Notes: generated by a model from the letters alone, not told the origin. A DNA stretch of 31,017 bases from JBCCEJ01 sp039030335 (GCA_039030335.1 JBCCEJ010000069.1:1-31017), one strand, 5' to 3'. Numbered from the stretch's first letter, positions 1-8,703 are shown. Numbers and translations are program-made.

Positions 1-434
1 GCGTCGGCGTCGTGAAGCATGCGCACCATGAGTTCGATATCGACAAACCGGGTAAAGACAGCTTTGAACTTCGTGCCGCTGGCGCAACGCAGATGTTGAT
101 TGCGTCGCGGCGCCGCTGGGCAATGATCGTCGAACGGGAACTCGACGGCGAGCCGTCCCTGGATGAGGTACTGCGCGACCTTGATCAGTCGTCGCTCGAT
201 CTGGTGCTGGTGGAAGGTTTCAAACGTGAGCAGTTTCCGAAGATCGAGTTGCATCGCACTGCGCTTCGGCGTCCGCTGCTTTGCATCGACGATCCGAACA
301 TCGTCGCGGTGGCGAGTGATGGCGACCCGGGGGGCGCAGGAGACCTGCCGGTGCTCGATCTGAACGAGCCGCAGTCCGTGGCTGACTACATCGCCACCGA
401 GATCACCGGCACGGCCACGGGGTCCGGGGAGTGA
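1..434 (+). CDS. mobB: MobB, molybdopterin-guanine dinucleotide biosynthesis protein B (5' truncated)
   Basis: The reading frame is already open at the window edge, so the start and the N-terminal P-loop are missing. The visible part begins with a V-K-H-A-H-H stretch followed by F-D-I-D-x-P-G-K-D-S, typical of the MobB switch region, and later has the L-V-E-G-F-K block and a K-I-E-L-H-R segment. MobB is a GTP-binding adaptor that assists MobA in attaching GMP to molybdopterin, giving the bis-MGD cofactor of enzymes of the DMSO reductase family. About 143 codons remain, which fits loss of only a short N-terminal part, since the family is about 170 residues. The frame ends at TGA 432-434. The gene that normally precedes it (mobA or moeA) would lie outside the window. 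Identification is firm; activity cannot be judged from a partial gene. Confidence 0.9.
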   Translation, partial: VGVVKHAHHEFDIDKPGKDSFELRAAGATQMLIASRRRWAMIVERELDGEPSLDEVLRDLDQSSLDLVLVEGFKREQFPKIELHRTALRRPLLCIDDPNIVAVASDGDPGGAGDLPVLDLNEPQSVADYIATEITGTATGSGE

Positions 435-519
435 TAGTCTTCGGATTCGGCACCTTCGTTGCCGCATGAGTCCCGTATCTGAAGTTTGCGCCCGTGCGCT
501 GCGAGGCTGGAGGATGCCC

Positions 520-1071
520 ATGTTGCGTCGGACTTCCCGAGTGGTTTTGGCGAGCGCTACCCTGCTGGTGTGCTGCAGCATGCCTTTGCCAGTCTACGCT
601 GATTGCGAAGGCATAAATGTCAGGTCCTTCGACTACGGTATGAACAACTCGTGGCGAGGCCAGCGCGGTGTCGTCTCGGCGGAACTCGGCCCCGTGTGTG
701 CAGAGCACGCACTCTGTTATGAGACGACTGGCGCACGTCGGCGCACTTGCGACAAAACTCTGTACGAGGACTTGCTGGAGACCTGTAAGAAAAAGTTTCG
801 CGCACAGCCCAACAGGCTGAAAGGCTGCACTTTACATGTCGAAAAAGGCATGGAGCAGGTGCAACAAAAGGGTCCGCTCGCGTTTACGAAGGCGCAGGCC
901 CGCGCGCGTAGGGCGCAGTCCAGCGCGGCGCAGTCGGCGCGTTCCTCGGCCCGCAAACAGTCGAGCGCGGCGCGCCGTGCCGCGAGGCGGCGGGCCGCCT
1001 ACAAACAGATTTACGACCAGATGCTCGGCACCGGCAACGACGGCACCGGTGCCGGTACTGGTACGAATTAA
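520..1071 (+). CDS. Small secreted protein with a phospholipase A2-like Cys/His motif
   Basis: I chose the ATG at 520 because a GGAGG ribosome-binding site sits at 509-513; a longer frame opens at 466 but lacks one. The 183-residue product begins with two arginines, a hydrophobic core and a V-Y-A cleavage site after about residue 27, so it is probably exported. The mature part has cysteines near 29, 60, 66, 77, 89 and 103. The block C60-A-E-H63-A-L-C66-Y67 resembles the C-x-x-H-D-x-C-Y active site of phospholipase A2, but the Asp that should follow His63 and help bind calcium is Ala. Residues 120-170 are an Ala/Arg/Ser-rich, probably helical, basic tail, and the end is Gly/Thr-rich. This could be an inactive or divergent PLA2-fold protein. 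I cannot assign a function, and the family call is inference from the motif alone. Confidence 0.65.
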   Translation: MLRRTSRVVLASATLLVCCSMPLPVYADCEGINVRSFDYGMNNSWRGQRGVVSAELGPVCAEHALCYETTGARRRTCDKTLYEDLLETCKKKFRAQPNRLKGCTLHVEKGMEQVQQKGPLAFTKAQARARRAQSSAAQSARSSARKQSSAARRAARRRAAYKQIYDQMLGTGNDGTGAGTGTN

Positions 1072-1087
1072 ACTCGCCGGGGCCCGG

Positions 1088-1657
1088 TCAGGCAGGCCGC
1101 GTACTCGCCATCGCGTGCGTCAGCGCAGTCCAGAACGACGGCGCTGACGAACTGGGTGTCAGTAACGAGAACGTCGGCCGATCGTCGACCAGCGCGAGTT
1201 GCACGCCCAGATGCTCCATGACAGTGCGCTGCGCGCTGCCGACGATAAACACCTCCGGATGCAGGTCAATCGGGCACAGCCTGGCGAGCGTTTCTCTCGC
1301 ACCTTCGCCTTGCAGACGGATTTCACTCCAGCCTCCCGACTGGTCAGTGATCACGGCGTTGCCGCTGCAAGCGTCGCGCAAGTTCTCCGCGAGCGTCAGC
1401 TCGGATTCGCTCGTTGCGAACCACTGTTCGTAGCCCGCGCTCGCAATGGCCATGCCGCTGTATTCCTGGCGCAGCCCGATGTCTGGCAGCGCGCCGCCAA
1501 AGGCGGCGGAAAAGCTCTCTCGCAACGCGCTGATGGCGCCCCGCCGTGCCGCCATGGAAGCGATGGCTACCGGATTCACCTCCCACGCGCGACAGTGCTC
1601 TTCGACTTGCTCCGCACCGCCGAGGGTCGCGGCGGGCGTCAGCGTGAATTCAGCCAC
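1088..1657 (-). CDS. soxG: Sarcosine oxidase gamma subunit
   Basis: This 189-residue protein is the last gene of the sox operon. It starts with GTG at 1657, inside the end of soxA (stop at 1650-1652), so the two overlap by 8 bases. The gamma subunit is the fourth chain of heterotetrameric sarcosine oxidase and has a fold related to the folate-binding GcvT domain. It contributes to assembly and carries no cofactor of its own. Visible family features are the L-R-Q-E-Y-S-G region near residues 62-68, the W-S-E-I-R-L-Q-G-E-G-A stretch and C-P-I-D-L-H-P near residues 128-134. Length is normal. Identity rests both on these segments and on its place after soxB, soxD and soxA. Confidence 0.92.
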   Translation of the reverse strand: MAEFTLTPAATLGGAEQVEEHCRAWEVNPVAIASMAARRGAISALRESFSAAFGGALPDIGLRQEYSGMAIASAGYEQWFATSESELTLAENLRDACSGNAVITDQSGGWSEIRLQGEGARETLARLCPIDLHPEVFIVGSAQRTVMEHLGVQLALVDDRPTFSLLTPSSSAPSFWTALTHAMASTRPA

Positions 1658-4646
1658 GGAGGCGCCCTCCTTTAGGATCGAAGAAGTGCGGGCTCACGAT
1701 CTCCACCTCCACGACGTTGTCCCGCACCAGGTCAGCCGCCACCACGCGCTCGCCATAGCGGTCGACACCATTGCGAATGAAGCCGAGACCGATCGAAGTC
1801 TCGAGCATCGGTGAGTAGGCGACCGAGGTCAGGTAACCCTGGTCGTTGCTGGCATCGAATGACTGCCCGACGCCGATGAAATGTGCACCCGCGCTCAGCT
1901 GACGCTTGGGGTTGACCGGTTTGAAACCGACCATGACCGGCCGGTCCGGGTCGGTCAAACCGGGGCGGTTGGCCATGACCTTGCCGATGCAGTCTTTTTT
2001 CTGGGACACCATGCGCCCGAGTCCGAGGTCCGCGGCGGTTGTCGTGCCATTCAGCTCGTTACCCGCCGCGTGGCCTTTCTCGACCCGCATGACACCGAGC
2101 GCTTCGGTGCCGTAAGGGACGACGTCGAATGGTTTGCCCGCTTCCATCAAGACGTCAATCAGGGCGCCCCCGTACTGCGATGGCACGGCGATCTCGTAGG
2201 CCAGTTCGCCCGAGAAGGACAGTCGGTAGAGCCGTGCTCGAACGCCGTTGCAGACGGTCAGCTCAGCTGCCGCCATGTACGGGAAGGCGTCGTTAGAGAT
2301 ATCGAACGGCGCATCGACGACCTGTTCGAGCAGGCGTCGCGAGTTGGGCCCGGCAACGGCGAACTGGGCCCAGTGGTCAGTGGTTGAGATGAGATGCACA
2401 TCGAGCGTCGGCCAGAGAACCTGGCGGCAGTATTCGAGATGCCGGAACACCCCGACCGCGTTCGCCGTCGTCGTTGTCATCAGGTATTCATGCTCACCGA
2501 AGCGCGTGGTCGTGCCGTCGTCCATGACCAGCCCGTCTTCACGCAGCATGAGCCCGTAGCGCGCGCGCCCGACTTTCAGCGTCGAGAACATGTTCGTGTA
2601 CACGCGGTCCAGAAACTCCGCCGCGTCCGGGCCCTGGATGTCGATTTTGCCGAGCGTTGTGACGTCGCAGACACCGACGCTGGCCCGTGTGGCCAGCACT
2701 TCGCGGTCGACCGATTCGCGCCAGTGCGTTTCTCCCGGCAACGGGAACCACTGGGCCCGCAACCAGTTGCCGGTCTCGACGAATACCGCGTTGCGCCGCG
2801 CGGCGAACTCGTGTGACGGTGTGTAGCGGGTTGGCCGGAAGTCCTTGCCGTGACTGCGCCCGGCGAACGCGCCGATGGCAATGGGCGTGTACGGCGGACG
2901 GTAGGTGGTCGTGCCGGTTTCCGGAATCGACCGCCCGGTCAGTTCGGCCATGATGGCGAGCGCGGGCACGTTGGCAGTCTTGCCCTGGTCGGTTGCCATG
3001 CCGAGCGTGGTGTAGCGCTTCAGATGCTCGACGGCCCGGAAACCTTCCTGGTGCGACAGCTGGATGTCCTTCACCGTGACGTCATTCTGGAAGTCGACGA
3101 ACGCGGGTCCTTTGCTGTCGGGCACGTACCAGTAGGGCTGGCCGGAACCAGCGTCGTCCTCCGCTGTAGGTATCGCCTCCGCGGACGCGCTGAAGCCGAG
3201 GTCGGCCAGGGCATCGAGCGCACCTTGTTGACCCGACCGGAGAGCCGCCGCGGTAGAAAACTCGCCGTTGGCTGCGCCGGCGACGGTCATACCGGCTGGA
3301 AGATTGTCCGACGGCACAAATGCCGCGATGTTGTCGTTCCACGTCGGGCGCCCGTTCTGGTGGCACGTCAGGTGCATCGTCGGGTTCCAGCCGCCCGATA
3401 TCGCGAGTGCGTTGGCTCGCACGCGCCGGACCCGGTTGTTGGCGTCACGGACTTCGAGTCCGTGCATGTCGGTGCCGCCGAGCGCGGCGGTGACGCGTCC
3501 ACCAGCGACCACCTCGGTGCGATCCAGCAGGGCGGCGTCGGCACCGAGCAGGTCGGCCGGTTTGATTTCGGCGCGCACGTCGATGACCGCGCTGACATCG
3601 ATGTCAGCGCGCAGCATCGCGGCAACGGAGCGCCAGCCATCATCGTTGTTCGTAAAGACGGCGACATGTCTGCCCGGGGCAACGCCAAATCGGTTGACGT
3701 AGGTGCGTACGGCGCCCGCCAGCATGGTGCCAGGCCGGTCGTTACCGCCGAACACGAGCGGTCGTTCGATGGCGCCCGCGGCGAGGATCGAGCGCTTTGC
3801 GATCAGTTTCCACAGGCACTGGCGCGGCAGGTGTTCCGGCGCCTCGTGCAGATGGTCGGTGATGCGCTCTACGGCCCCGTAGATGCCGTGGTCATACACG
3901 CCGAATACGGTCGTGCGCGGCATGTAGCGCACGTTCGGAGCTGCTGCCAGTTCCGCCATGACCTCAGCAGCCCACGCGCTGCCGGCGTTGTCGCCTACCG
4001 CGCCGTTCTCGCTCAAGAGACGTCCGCCGGCAGTGAAATCCTCGTCCGCCAGAATCACGCGGGCGCCGGCCCGCGCGGCGGTCAGCGCCGCCATCAGACC
4101 AGCGGGGCCAGCGCCGATGACCAGCAGGTCGCAGTGCAAGAAGCCCTTATCGTAGGTGTCGGGGTCGGTCTCGCCAGACAGCCGGCCAAGGCCGGCCGCG
4201 CGCCGGATGATCGGCTCGTAGAGCTTCTCCCAGAACGCTGCTGGCCACATGAAGGTTTTGTAGTAGAAGCCGGCGCCAAGGAATGGTGACAACAGGTTGT
4301 TAACTGCCATCAGATCGAAGCTGAGCGACGGGAAGCGGTTCTGACTTTCAGCCTCAAGGCCGTCGAAAAGTTCGATCGTCGTGGCCCGCGTGTTGGGCTC
4401 ACGGTGAGCGCCGCTTCGCAGTTCCACCAGTGCGTTTGGTTCCTCAGGTCCGGCGCTCAGCACCCCACGCGGGCGGTGATATTTAAACGATCGGCCAACC
4501 AGCTGCACGCCGTTGCCGAGCAGTGCCGAGGCGAGTGTGTCGCCGGCATACCCCTCGAACGCCGTGCCATCGAACTGAAACTTGAGCGATTCATCGCGAC
4601 CGACGAGCCCGCCTGTGCGCAGGCGATATGACGTGCCGCCGCTCAT
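1650..4646 (-). CDS. soxA: Sarcosine oxidase alpha subunit
   Basis: The 998-residue product is the large subunit of heterotetrameric sarcosine oxidase. I chose the ATG at 4646 because it overlaps the soxD stop as ATGA; the frame stays open upstream to 4751 but only as soxD antisense of phase. Domain order: an N-terminal ferredoxin-like fold (about 15-100, without Fe-S cysteines, as usual), a Rossmann domain with G-A-G-P-A-G at 178-183 that binds NAD, a pyridine nucleotide-disulfide reductase-like middle part, and from about residue 610 a GcvT-type folate-binding domain. Oxidation of sarcosine at the beta-subunit flavin gives glycine and H2O2; the methylene group reaches tetrahydrofolate in the C-terminal domain through an internal channel, forming 5,10-methylene-THF. 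Length and order match characterised SoxA. No frameshift is visible. Confidence 0.96.
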   Translation of the reverse strand: MSGGTSYRLRTGGLVGRDESLKFQFDGTAFEGYAGDTLASALLGNGVQLVGRSFKYHRPRGVLSAGPEEPNALVELRSGAHREPNTRATTIELFDGLEAESQNRFPSLSFDLMAVNNLLSPFLGAGFYYKTFMWPAAFWEKLYEPIIRRAAGLGRLSGETDPDTYDKGFLHCDLLVIGAGPAGLMAALTAARAGARVILADEDFTAGGRLLSENGAVGDNAGSAWAAEVMAELAAAPNVRYMPRTTVFGVYDHGIYGAVERITDHLHEAPEHLPRQCLWKLIAKRSILAAGAIERPLVFGGNDRPGTMLAGAVRTYVNRFGVAPGRHVAVFTNNDDGWRSVAAMLRADIDVSAVIDVRAEIKPADLLGADAALLDRTEVVAGGRVTAALGGTDMHGLEVRDANNRVRRVRANALAISGGWNPTMHLTCHQNGRPTWNDNIAAFVPSDNLPAGMTVAGAANGEFSTAAALRSGQQGALDALADLGFSASAEAIPTAEDDAGSGQPYWYVPDSKGPAFVDFQNDVTVKDIQLSHQEGFRAVEHLKRYTTLGMATDQGKTANVPALAIMAELTGRSIPETGTTTYRPPYTPIAIGAFAGRSHGKDFRPTRYTPSHEFAARRNAVFVETGNWLRAQWFPLPGETHWRESVDREVLATRASVGVCDVTTLGKIDIQGPDAAEFLDRVYTNMFSTLKVGRARYGLMLREDGLVMDDGTTTRFGEHEYLMTTTTANAVGVFRHLEYCRQVLWPTLDVHLISTTDHWAQFAVAGPNSRRLLEQVVDAPFDISNDAFPYMAAAELTVCNGVRARLYRLSFSGELAYEIAVPSQYGGALIDVLMEAGKPFDVVPYGTEALGVMRVEKGHAAGNELNGTTTAADLGLGRMVSQKKDCIGKVMANRPGLTDPDRPVMVGFKPVNPKRQLSAGAHFIGVGQSFDASNDQGYLTSVAYSPMLETSIGLGFIRNGVDRYGERVVAADLVRDNVVEVEIVSPHFFDPKGGRLRG

Positions 4647-4918
4647 ACCCGCGCCTCCGGCTCTTCGGCTCGTTTGACGTCTTCGATCGCATGGGTTGCC
4701 GTGTTGCGGGTGACGACCAGCCAGGAACGGCAACCCGCGTCGTGATACCACAGTTCGCGATGCGTGCCGGCCGGATTCGTGCGCATGTGCACGTACTCGT
4801 GAAACGCGGCGGCCGCGTCGTCACCTTCGGGGTCTGGCCGATGAATCAACGAAGCGTCGCCGAGGTAGGTGAATTCGCCGTGCTCGCGGAGCCCACATAG
4901 CGGACAGGGGATGCGCAT
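4643..4918 (-). CDS. soxD: Sarcosine oxidase delta subunit
   Basis: The 91-residue product starts with M-R-I-P-C-P-L-C-G, giving the C-x-x-C pair (residues 5 and 8) that, with a later His and Cys (Y-H-D-A-G-C, near residues 58-62), forms the structural zinc site of this subunit. It packs against the alpha/beta interface and has no catalytic role of its own. Length is typical. It lies 15 bases after soxB, and its TGA overlaps the soxA ATG as ATGA, which points to coupled translation. All ligands expected for the zinc are present. Confidence 0.95.
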   Translation of the reverse strand: MRIPCPLCGLREHGEFTYLGDASLIHRPDPEGDDAAAAFHEYVHMRTNPAGTHRELWYHDAGCRSWLVVTRNTATHAIEDVKRAEEPEARV

Positions 4919-4933
4919 GTCAGTGGAACTCCG

Positions 4934-6184
4934 TCAATGCAGGTTGGGCTGGGCGCCCGCGCCTTTCTCGTCGATCAAATGGCCGGTCTCGAAGCGATCG
5001 AGCCGGTATGCGGTTGCGACTTCGTGGGGCTCGCCGGTTGCCAGCAGGTGCGCGAAACACCAGCCCGACGCGGGCGTCGCCTTGAATCCGCCGTAGCACC
5101 AGCCGGCATTCATGAAGAGACCGTCGACCGGCGTGCGGTCGATGATCGGCGAGCCGTCCATCGACATGTCCATCAGTCCGCCCCAGCTGCGGAGCAGCCG
5201 GGCACGCCCGATCATCGGCATCAGCGCCATGCCACCTTCGCAGACGTCTTCGACCGTCGGCAGGTTGCCGCGCCACGCGTAGCTGTTGTAGCCATCGATG
5301 TCGCCGCCGAACACCAGTCCGCCCTTGTCCGACTGACTGATGTAGAAGTGCCCCGCTCCGTAGGTGATGACGCCCGGGAGGATCGGCTTCAGGCCTTCCG
5401 ACACGAAGGCCTGGAGCACATGGCTCTCTATGGGCATGCGCAAGCCCGCGAGTGCCATGACGCGCGAGGTGTTGCCAGCTGCCGCGACACCGACTTTATT
5501 GGCACCGATAAAGCCCCGCGTCGTATCGACGCCAACGATGCGCCCGTCTTCGATCCGCATACCGGTGACCTCGCAGTTCTGGATGAGATCGATGCCGCGC
5601 TGATCGGCGCCGCGTGCAAAGCCCCACGCGACGGCGTCGTGGCGGGCGGTACCGCCCCGGCGCTGCAGCAGGCCGCCGGTGATCGGGAATCGCGCGCTGT
5701 CGAAGTTGAGATAGGGACAGAGTTCGCGAACCTGCTCTGCGTTCAGCAGCTCGGCGTCAGCGCCGTGCAGCCGCATGGCATTGCCCCGCCGCGCGTAGGC
5801 GTCGCGCTGCGGGTCGGAGTGACAGAGATTCAGTACGCCGCGCTGACTCATCATCGCGTTGTAGTTGAAATCCTGCTCCAGACCTTCCCAAAGCTTCAGC
5901 GAATGCTCGTAGAACGGTTCGTTGCCATCGAGCAGGTAGTTGGCGCGCACGATCGTCGTGTTCCGGCCGATATTGCCGGATCCGAGGTAACCTTTCTCGA
6001 CGACCGCCACGTTGGTCAGATTGTGGTTGCGGGCCAGATAGTAGGCCGTGGCAAGGCCGTGCCCGCCGCCGCCCACGATGATGATGTCGTACTGTTTTTT
6101 CGGTTCCGGCTCCCGCCAGACCGGTTCCCAGTTGCGGTTGCCGTTGAAGGCGGCCGCAATCAGCGAGAAGACCGAGTAACGCAT
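4934..6184 (-). CDS. soxB: Sarcosine oxidase beta subunit
   Basis: First gene of the operon; 416 residues, ATG at 6184. It is a D-amino-acid-oxidase-family flavoprotein: the FAD dinucleotide-binding motif G-G-G-G-H-G lies at 38-43, and R-H-D-A-V around His182 matches the site where heterotetrameric enzymes carry FMN covalently on a histidine. The C-terminal part holds the S-W-G-G-L-M-D block and G-W-C-Y-G-G-F-K, typical of the active-site and FAD-closing strands. This subunit oxidises sarcosine and passes electrons from FAD to FMN and on to O2, making H2O2. The gene faces a SlyD-like gene across 226 bases of intergenic DNA that must hold the operon promoter; I did not find a convincing -35/-10 pair on this strand. 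Confidence 0.96.
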   Translation of the reverse strand: MRYSVFSLIAAAFNGNRNWEPVWREPEPKKQYDIIIVGGGGHGLATAYYLARNHNLTNVAVVEKGYLGSGNIGRNTTIVRANYLLDGNEPFYEHSLKLWEGLEQDFNYNAMMSQRGVLNLCHSDPQRDAYARRGNAMRLHGADAELLNAEQVRELCPYLNFDSARFPITGGLLQRRGGTARHDAVAWGFARGADQRGIDLIQNCEVTGMRIEDGRIVGVDTTRGFIGANKVGVAAAGNTSRVMALAGLRMPIESHVLQAFVSEGLKPILPGVITYGAGHFYISQSDKGGLVFGGDIDGYNSYAWRGNLPTVEDVCEGGMALMPMIGRARLLRSWGGLMDMSMDGSPIIDRTPVDGLFMNAGWCYGGFKATPASGWCFAHLLATGEPHEVATAYRLDRFETGHLIDEKGAGAQPNLH

Positions 6185-6260
6185 GGGTGCAGCAAGCCTC
6201 AGGTCGTGCGAGCGATGAACGTTGCAGAATGCGCATTATCGGGCGTGATGCCGCGCAGAC

Positions 6261-6288
6261 TTGTCCCGGAGGGACGCTCTTCTATTCT
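6261..6288 (+). promoter_or_regulatory. Possible sigma-70-like promoter for the FKBP gene
   Basis: TTGTCC at 6261-6266 and TATTCT at 6283-6288 are separated by 16 bases; each matches the consensus hexamer at 4 of 6 positions. Transcription would begin near 6295, giving a leader of roughly 115 bases before the ATG at 6411. This is a weak match in GC-rich DNA and is offered as the best candidate in the soxB/FKBP divergent region, not as a demonstrated site. Confidence 0.3.
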
Positions 6289-6410
6289 GGGGCCATTCGC
6301 GGTCGGTTGAAATGCACCGGCGCGGATCCGCGCTTCGCGCTCAGCAATTGCTTGTGATGGGCGGGTCGGTCATATTCAGACGATCATCCCTCGAGAACCC
6401 AGAACCCGAC

Positions 6411-6899
6411 ATGTCCGGAGTCATCGCAGCAGGCAGCGTCGTTACCTTCCACTATCAGATGAAAGACGAAGACGGCGTGTTGTTGGAATCGTCGTCTGAA
6501 GAACGGCCCATCGCGGTAGTGCAAGGCCGGGAAAACGTCGTCCGCGGGCTGGACCGCGCACTGCTCGGCCGCCACAAAGGCGATAGCTTCACCGCGCAAG
6601 TCCGGCCCGAAGAAGGTTATGGATTGCGTCGCGAAGGCTGGACGCAGCGGATGTCGAAGAAGCACTTGCCGCGCGGTAACGCTTTGAAGGCCGGTATGCA
6701 GACTGCCTACCGCACCGAGCGCGGCTTCAGGCGCGTCACCGTCGTGAAGGTGGGCGGCAAGATGGTGGACGTGGATCTCAATCATCCCCTGGCCGGCAAG
6801 CACCTGACCGTGGATGTACAGGTCGTTGGTGTGCGTGATGCGGAGCCGGCGGAACTCGCACACGGCCATGCACACGGGCCGGGCGGGCATCAGCACTGA
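6411..6899 (+). CDS. FKBP-type peptidyl-prolyl cis-trans isomerase, SlyD-like
   Basis: The 162-residue product is a short FKBP. It opens with an A-A-G-S-V-V-T-F-H-Y-Q strand and D-G-V-L-L-E-S, then has V-V-R-G-L-D-R-A-L-L-G near residues 42-52, the FKBP core, followed by an insert-in-flap region (about 65-125) as in SlyD. The last dozen residues are His-rich (H-G-H-A-H-G-P-G-G-H-Q-H), which in SlyD proteins binds nickel or other metals. It is a cytoplasmic folding catalyst and chaperone. I chose ATG 6411 because family similarity starts there; the frame is open from 6261 but that extension looks non-coding. It could be classed as SlyD proper or as an FkpB-type isomerase. Confidence 0.88.
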   Translation: MSGVIAAGSVVTFHYQMKDEDGVLLESSSEERPIAVVQGRENVVRGLDRALLGRHKGDSFTAQVRPEEGYGLRREGWTQRMSKKHLPRGNALKAGMQTAYRTERGFRRVTVVKVGGKMVDVDLNHPLAGKHLTVDVQVVGVRDAEPAELAHGHAHGPGGHQH

Positions 6900-6968
6900 T
6901 GGGGAATCGCCTCACTCCGACGGCGACGATGCCACACGTCAGCAGCAAACCGTAGGCGAGGAGCGCCA

Positions 6969-7871
6969 GTGCGGATACTAGTAACCGGCGGCAGTGGATT
7001 TCTCGCTGCCTTCATGATGCGCAGATTCCTGCGACGCGGCGCGACCTTCCGAGTGCTGGACCTCCGCGCAGGTTCGCCGCTCGCTGCACGTCTGCTCGGT
7101 GATGACTACGGCGCGATCGAATGGGTGGAGGGAGACGTCGCTGACGCGCACACCGTCGCCGCGGCTGCTGAGGGTACTAACCTCATCATTCATCTCGCTG
7201 CGTTGCTGACACCCGCATGTCAGGCCGACCCGGTGCGCGGCGCGGCGGTCAATCTGACCGGCACTTTGCACGTGTTCGCGAACGCGGTGCGTCTCGGTCA
7301 CACCCAGGTGCTCTACATGAGCAGTGCCGGCGTGTTTGGGCCAGACGACGGCACAACGCCGCGTCCGACGACCCATTACGGCGCTTACAAACTCGCTACC
7401 GAAGGCGCGGCGCGCGCCGAGTACGATTCGAACGGGCTGTCGAGCACGGGATTCAGGCCCTTGATCGTATACGGACCGGGACGCGAGGTCGGCTTGACGG
7501 CCGGCCCCTCGATCGCCTGCCGCGAGGCGGCGCGAGGTGCGCCTTATACGATCGGTTTCAGCGGTAACTCGGATTTCGTCTACGTCGATGATGTGGCCGC
7601 CGCGTTCGAACTGGCGTGGGCGTCTCCGCGCGAGGGCGCGCAGGTGTACAACGTCACCGGCGAACACGCACCGGTGGCTTCGGTATGTCAGACCGTAAAT
7701 GAGATCGCCGGGGAGCGGCTTATCGATTATTCGGGCGAACCCATTCCGGTGGCCGGACTGATCGATGAAGGTGCTCTTCGGAGCGACTACCCCGACATGC
7801 CGCGTACGCCGCTCGCCGCAGGCCTCGCCGAGACTTATGAGTTCTACGCGCGAGCGCGCGCATCAGACTGA
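6969..7871 (+). CDS. NAD-dependent epimerase/dehydratase (extended SDR)
   Basis: The 300-residue protein starts at GTG 6969, preceded by GAGGAG at 6959-6964. The N-terminal nucleotide motif is T-G-G-S-G-F-L-A (6-13); the third glycine of T-G-x-x-G-x-x-G is Ala. The catalytic Y137-G-A-Y-K141 gives the Y-x-x-x-K pair, with Ser118/119 before it. The specific substrate is unknown; the family covers sugar-nucleotide epimerases and also dehydrogenases acting on small hydroxy acids. It is followed by another SDR after 9 bases, so the two are probably co-transcribed and may act in the same small-molecule catabolic route. Neighbouring oxygenase and amidase genes suggest catabolism rather than polysaccharide synthesis, but that is inference. 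Confidence 0.85.
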   Translation: MRILVTGGSGFLAAFMMRRFLRRGATFRVLDLRAGSPLAARLLGDDYGAIEWVEGDVADAHTVAAAAEGTNLIIHLAALLTPACQADPVRGAAVNLTGTLHVFANAVRLGHTQVLYMSSAGVFGPDDGTTPRPTTHYGAYKLATEGAARAEYDSNGLSSTGFRPLIVYGPGREVGLTAGPSIACREAARGAPYTIGFSGNSDFVYVDDVAAAFELAWASPREGAQVYNVTGEHAPVASVCQTVNEIAGERLIDYSGEPIPVAGLIDEGALRSDYPDMPRTPLAAGLAETYEFYARARASD

Positions 7872-7880
7872 GGATTCGCC

Positions 7881-8648
7881 ATGCAGGACAGACTCACCGA
7901 CAAGGCCATCATCGTCACCGGCGCGGCCGGTGGCATCGGCGCCGCAACCGTGCGCCGGCTCGCAGCCGAAGGTGCGCGCGTTTGTGCCACCGATCTCGAT
8001 CGCGAGGCCGTTGAGTCAGCGCTGGCAGGCGTCGACGGTGAGGTGCTTTGCCGTGGCGTCGACGTCACGGACGAAAGCGCGGTGCAACAGATGGTGGCTG
8101 ATGCGGCTGCGCAGTTCGGCCGCCTGGACGGTCTGTTCAACAACGCCGGAATCGAAGGTGAGGTCGCCTACATCGAAGACTATTCGATGGACGTGTTCGA
8201 ACAGGTCATGGCGGTCAACGTTCGCGGCGTGTTTCATTGCATCAAACATGTCGTAGGGCCGCTGCGCGACGCAGGCGGCGGCTCCATCGTCAATACGGCC
8301 TCCACCGCGGGGCTGCGCGGTTCACCGATGCTGCCGGCCTACAACGCGAGCAAGCATGCCGTGATCGGTATGACCCGCTCGACCGCGGATGCCTACGGCC
8401 GCCACGGTATCCGCAGTAATGCCGTCTGCCCGGCGCCGATCGAAACCCGCATGATGCGCTCGATCGAAACCGGTATGGGCGGCAATGAGCCGCAGGTCGT
8501 CAAGGACCGCTTCACGAACAGCATCCCGCTCGGGCGCTACGGCGAGCCTGAAGAAGTGGCAGCCCTGGTTGCGTTCCTGCTGAGCGACGAGTCCCGCTTC
8601 ATCAATGGCAGCATGTACAGCATCGACGGCGGTCTGACGCCGATGTGA
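7881..8648 (+). CDS. Short-chain dehydrogenase/reductase (SDR)
   Basis: A classical 255-residue SDR, ATG 7881 with GAGG just upstream. It shows the cofactor motif T-G-A-A-G-G-I-G (13-20), N-N-A-G (87-90), Ser141, and the catalytic Y154-N-A-S-K158. D38 at the end of the second beta strand favours NAD over NADP. The C-terminal S-I-D-G-G-L-T sequence is standard for the tetrameric subfamily. It oxidises or reduces a secondary alcohol/ketone; the substrate cannot be read from the sequence. It lies 9 bases after the epimerase-like gene and ends at a strong hairpin (8663-8698). Confidence 0.92.
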   Translation: MQDRLTDKAIIVTGAAGGIGAATVRRLAAEGARVCATDLDREAVESALAGVDGEVLCRGVDVTDESAVQQMVADAAAQFGRLDGLFNNAGIEGEVAYIEDYSMDVFEQVMAVNVRGVFHCIKHVVGPLRDAGGGSIVNTASTAGLRGSPMLPAYNASKHAVIGMTRSTADAYGRHGIRSNAVCPAPIETRMMRSIETGMGGNEPQVVKDRFTNSIPLGRYGEPEEVAALVAFLLSDESRFINGSMYSIDGGLTPM

Positions 8649-8662
8649 GCGTCAGCCCGCAT

Positions 8663-8698
8663 CGGTCGGGTGCCGCGTTCGCGGAACGCACCCGACCG
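8663..8698. terminator. Long hairpin between convergent genes, probable bidirectional terminator
   Basis: Between the stops of the plus-strand SDR (8648) and the minus-strand Rieske gene (8704) there is an inverted repeat. The arm CGGTCGGGTGC (8663-8673) pairs perfectly with GCACCCGACCG (8688-8698), and GTTC/GAAC extends the stem inside after a 3-base bulge, leaving a GCG loop. No T-run follows on either side, so it is not a textbook intrinsic terminator, but its place between converging operons fits transcript-end formation or protection. Confidence 0.6.
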
Positions 8699-8703
8699 GT
8701 GCG

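Noticed and set aside
2850..4289. A 479-codon frame antisense to soxA, and a similar one at 4937-6310 antisense to soxB
   Set aside because: Both mirror well-identified sox genes, have Arg/His/Val-rich composition and no ribosome-binding site or family features.
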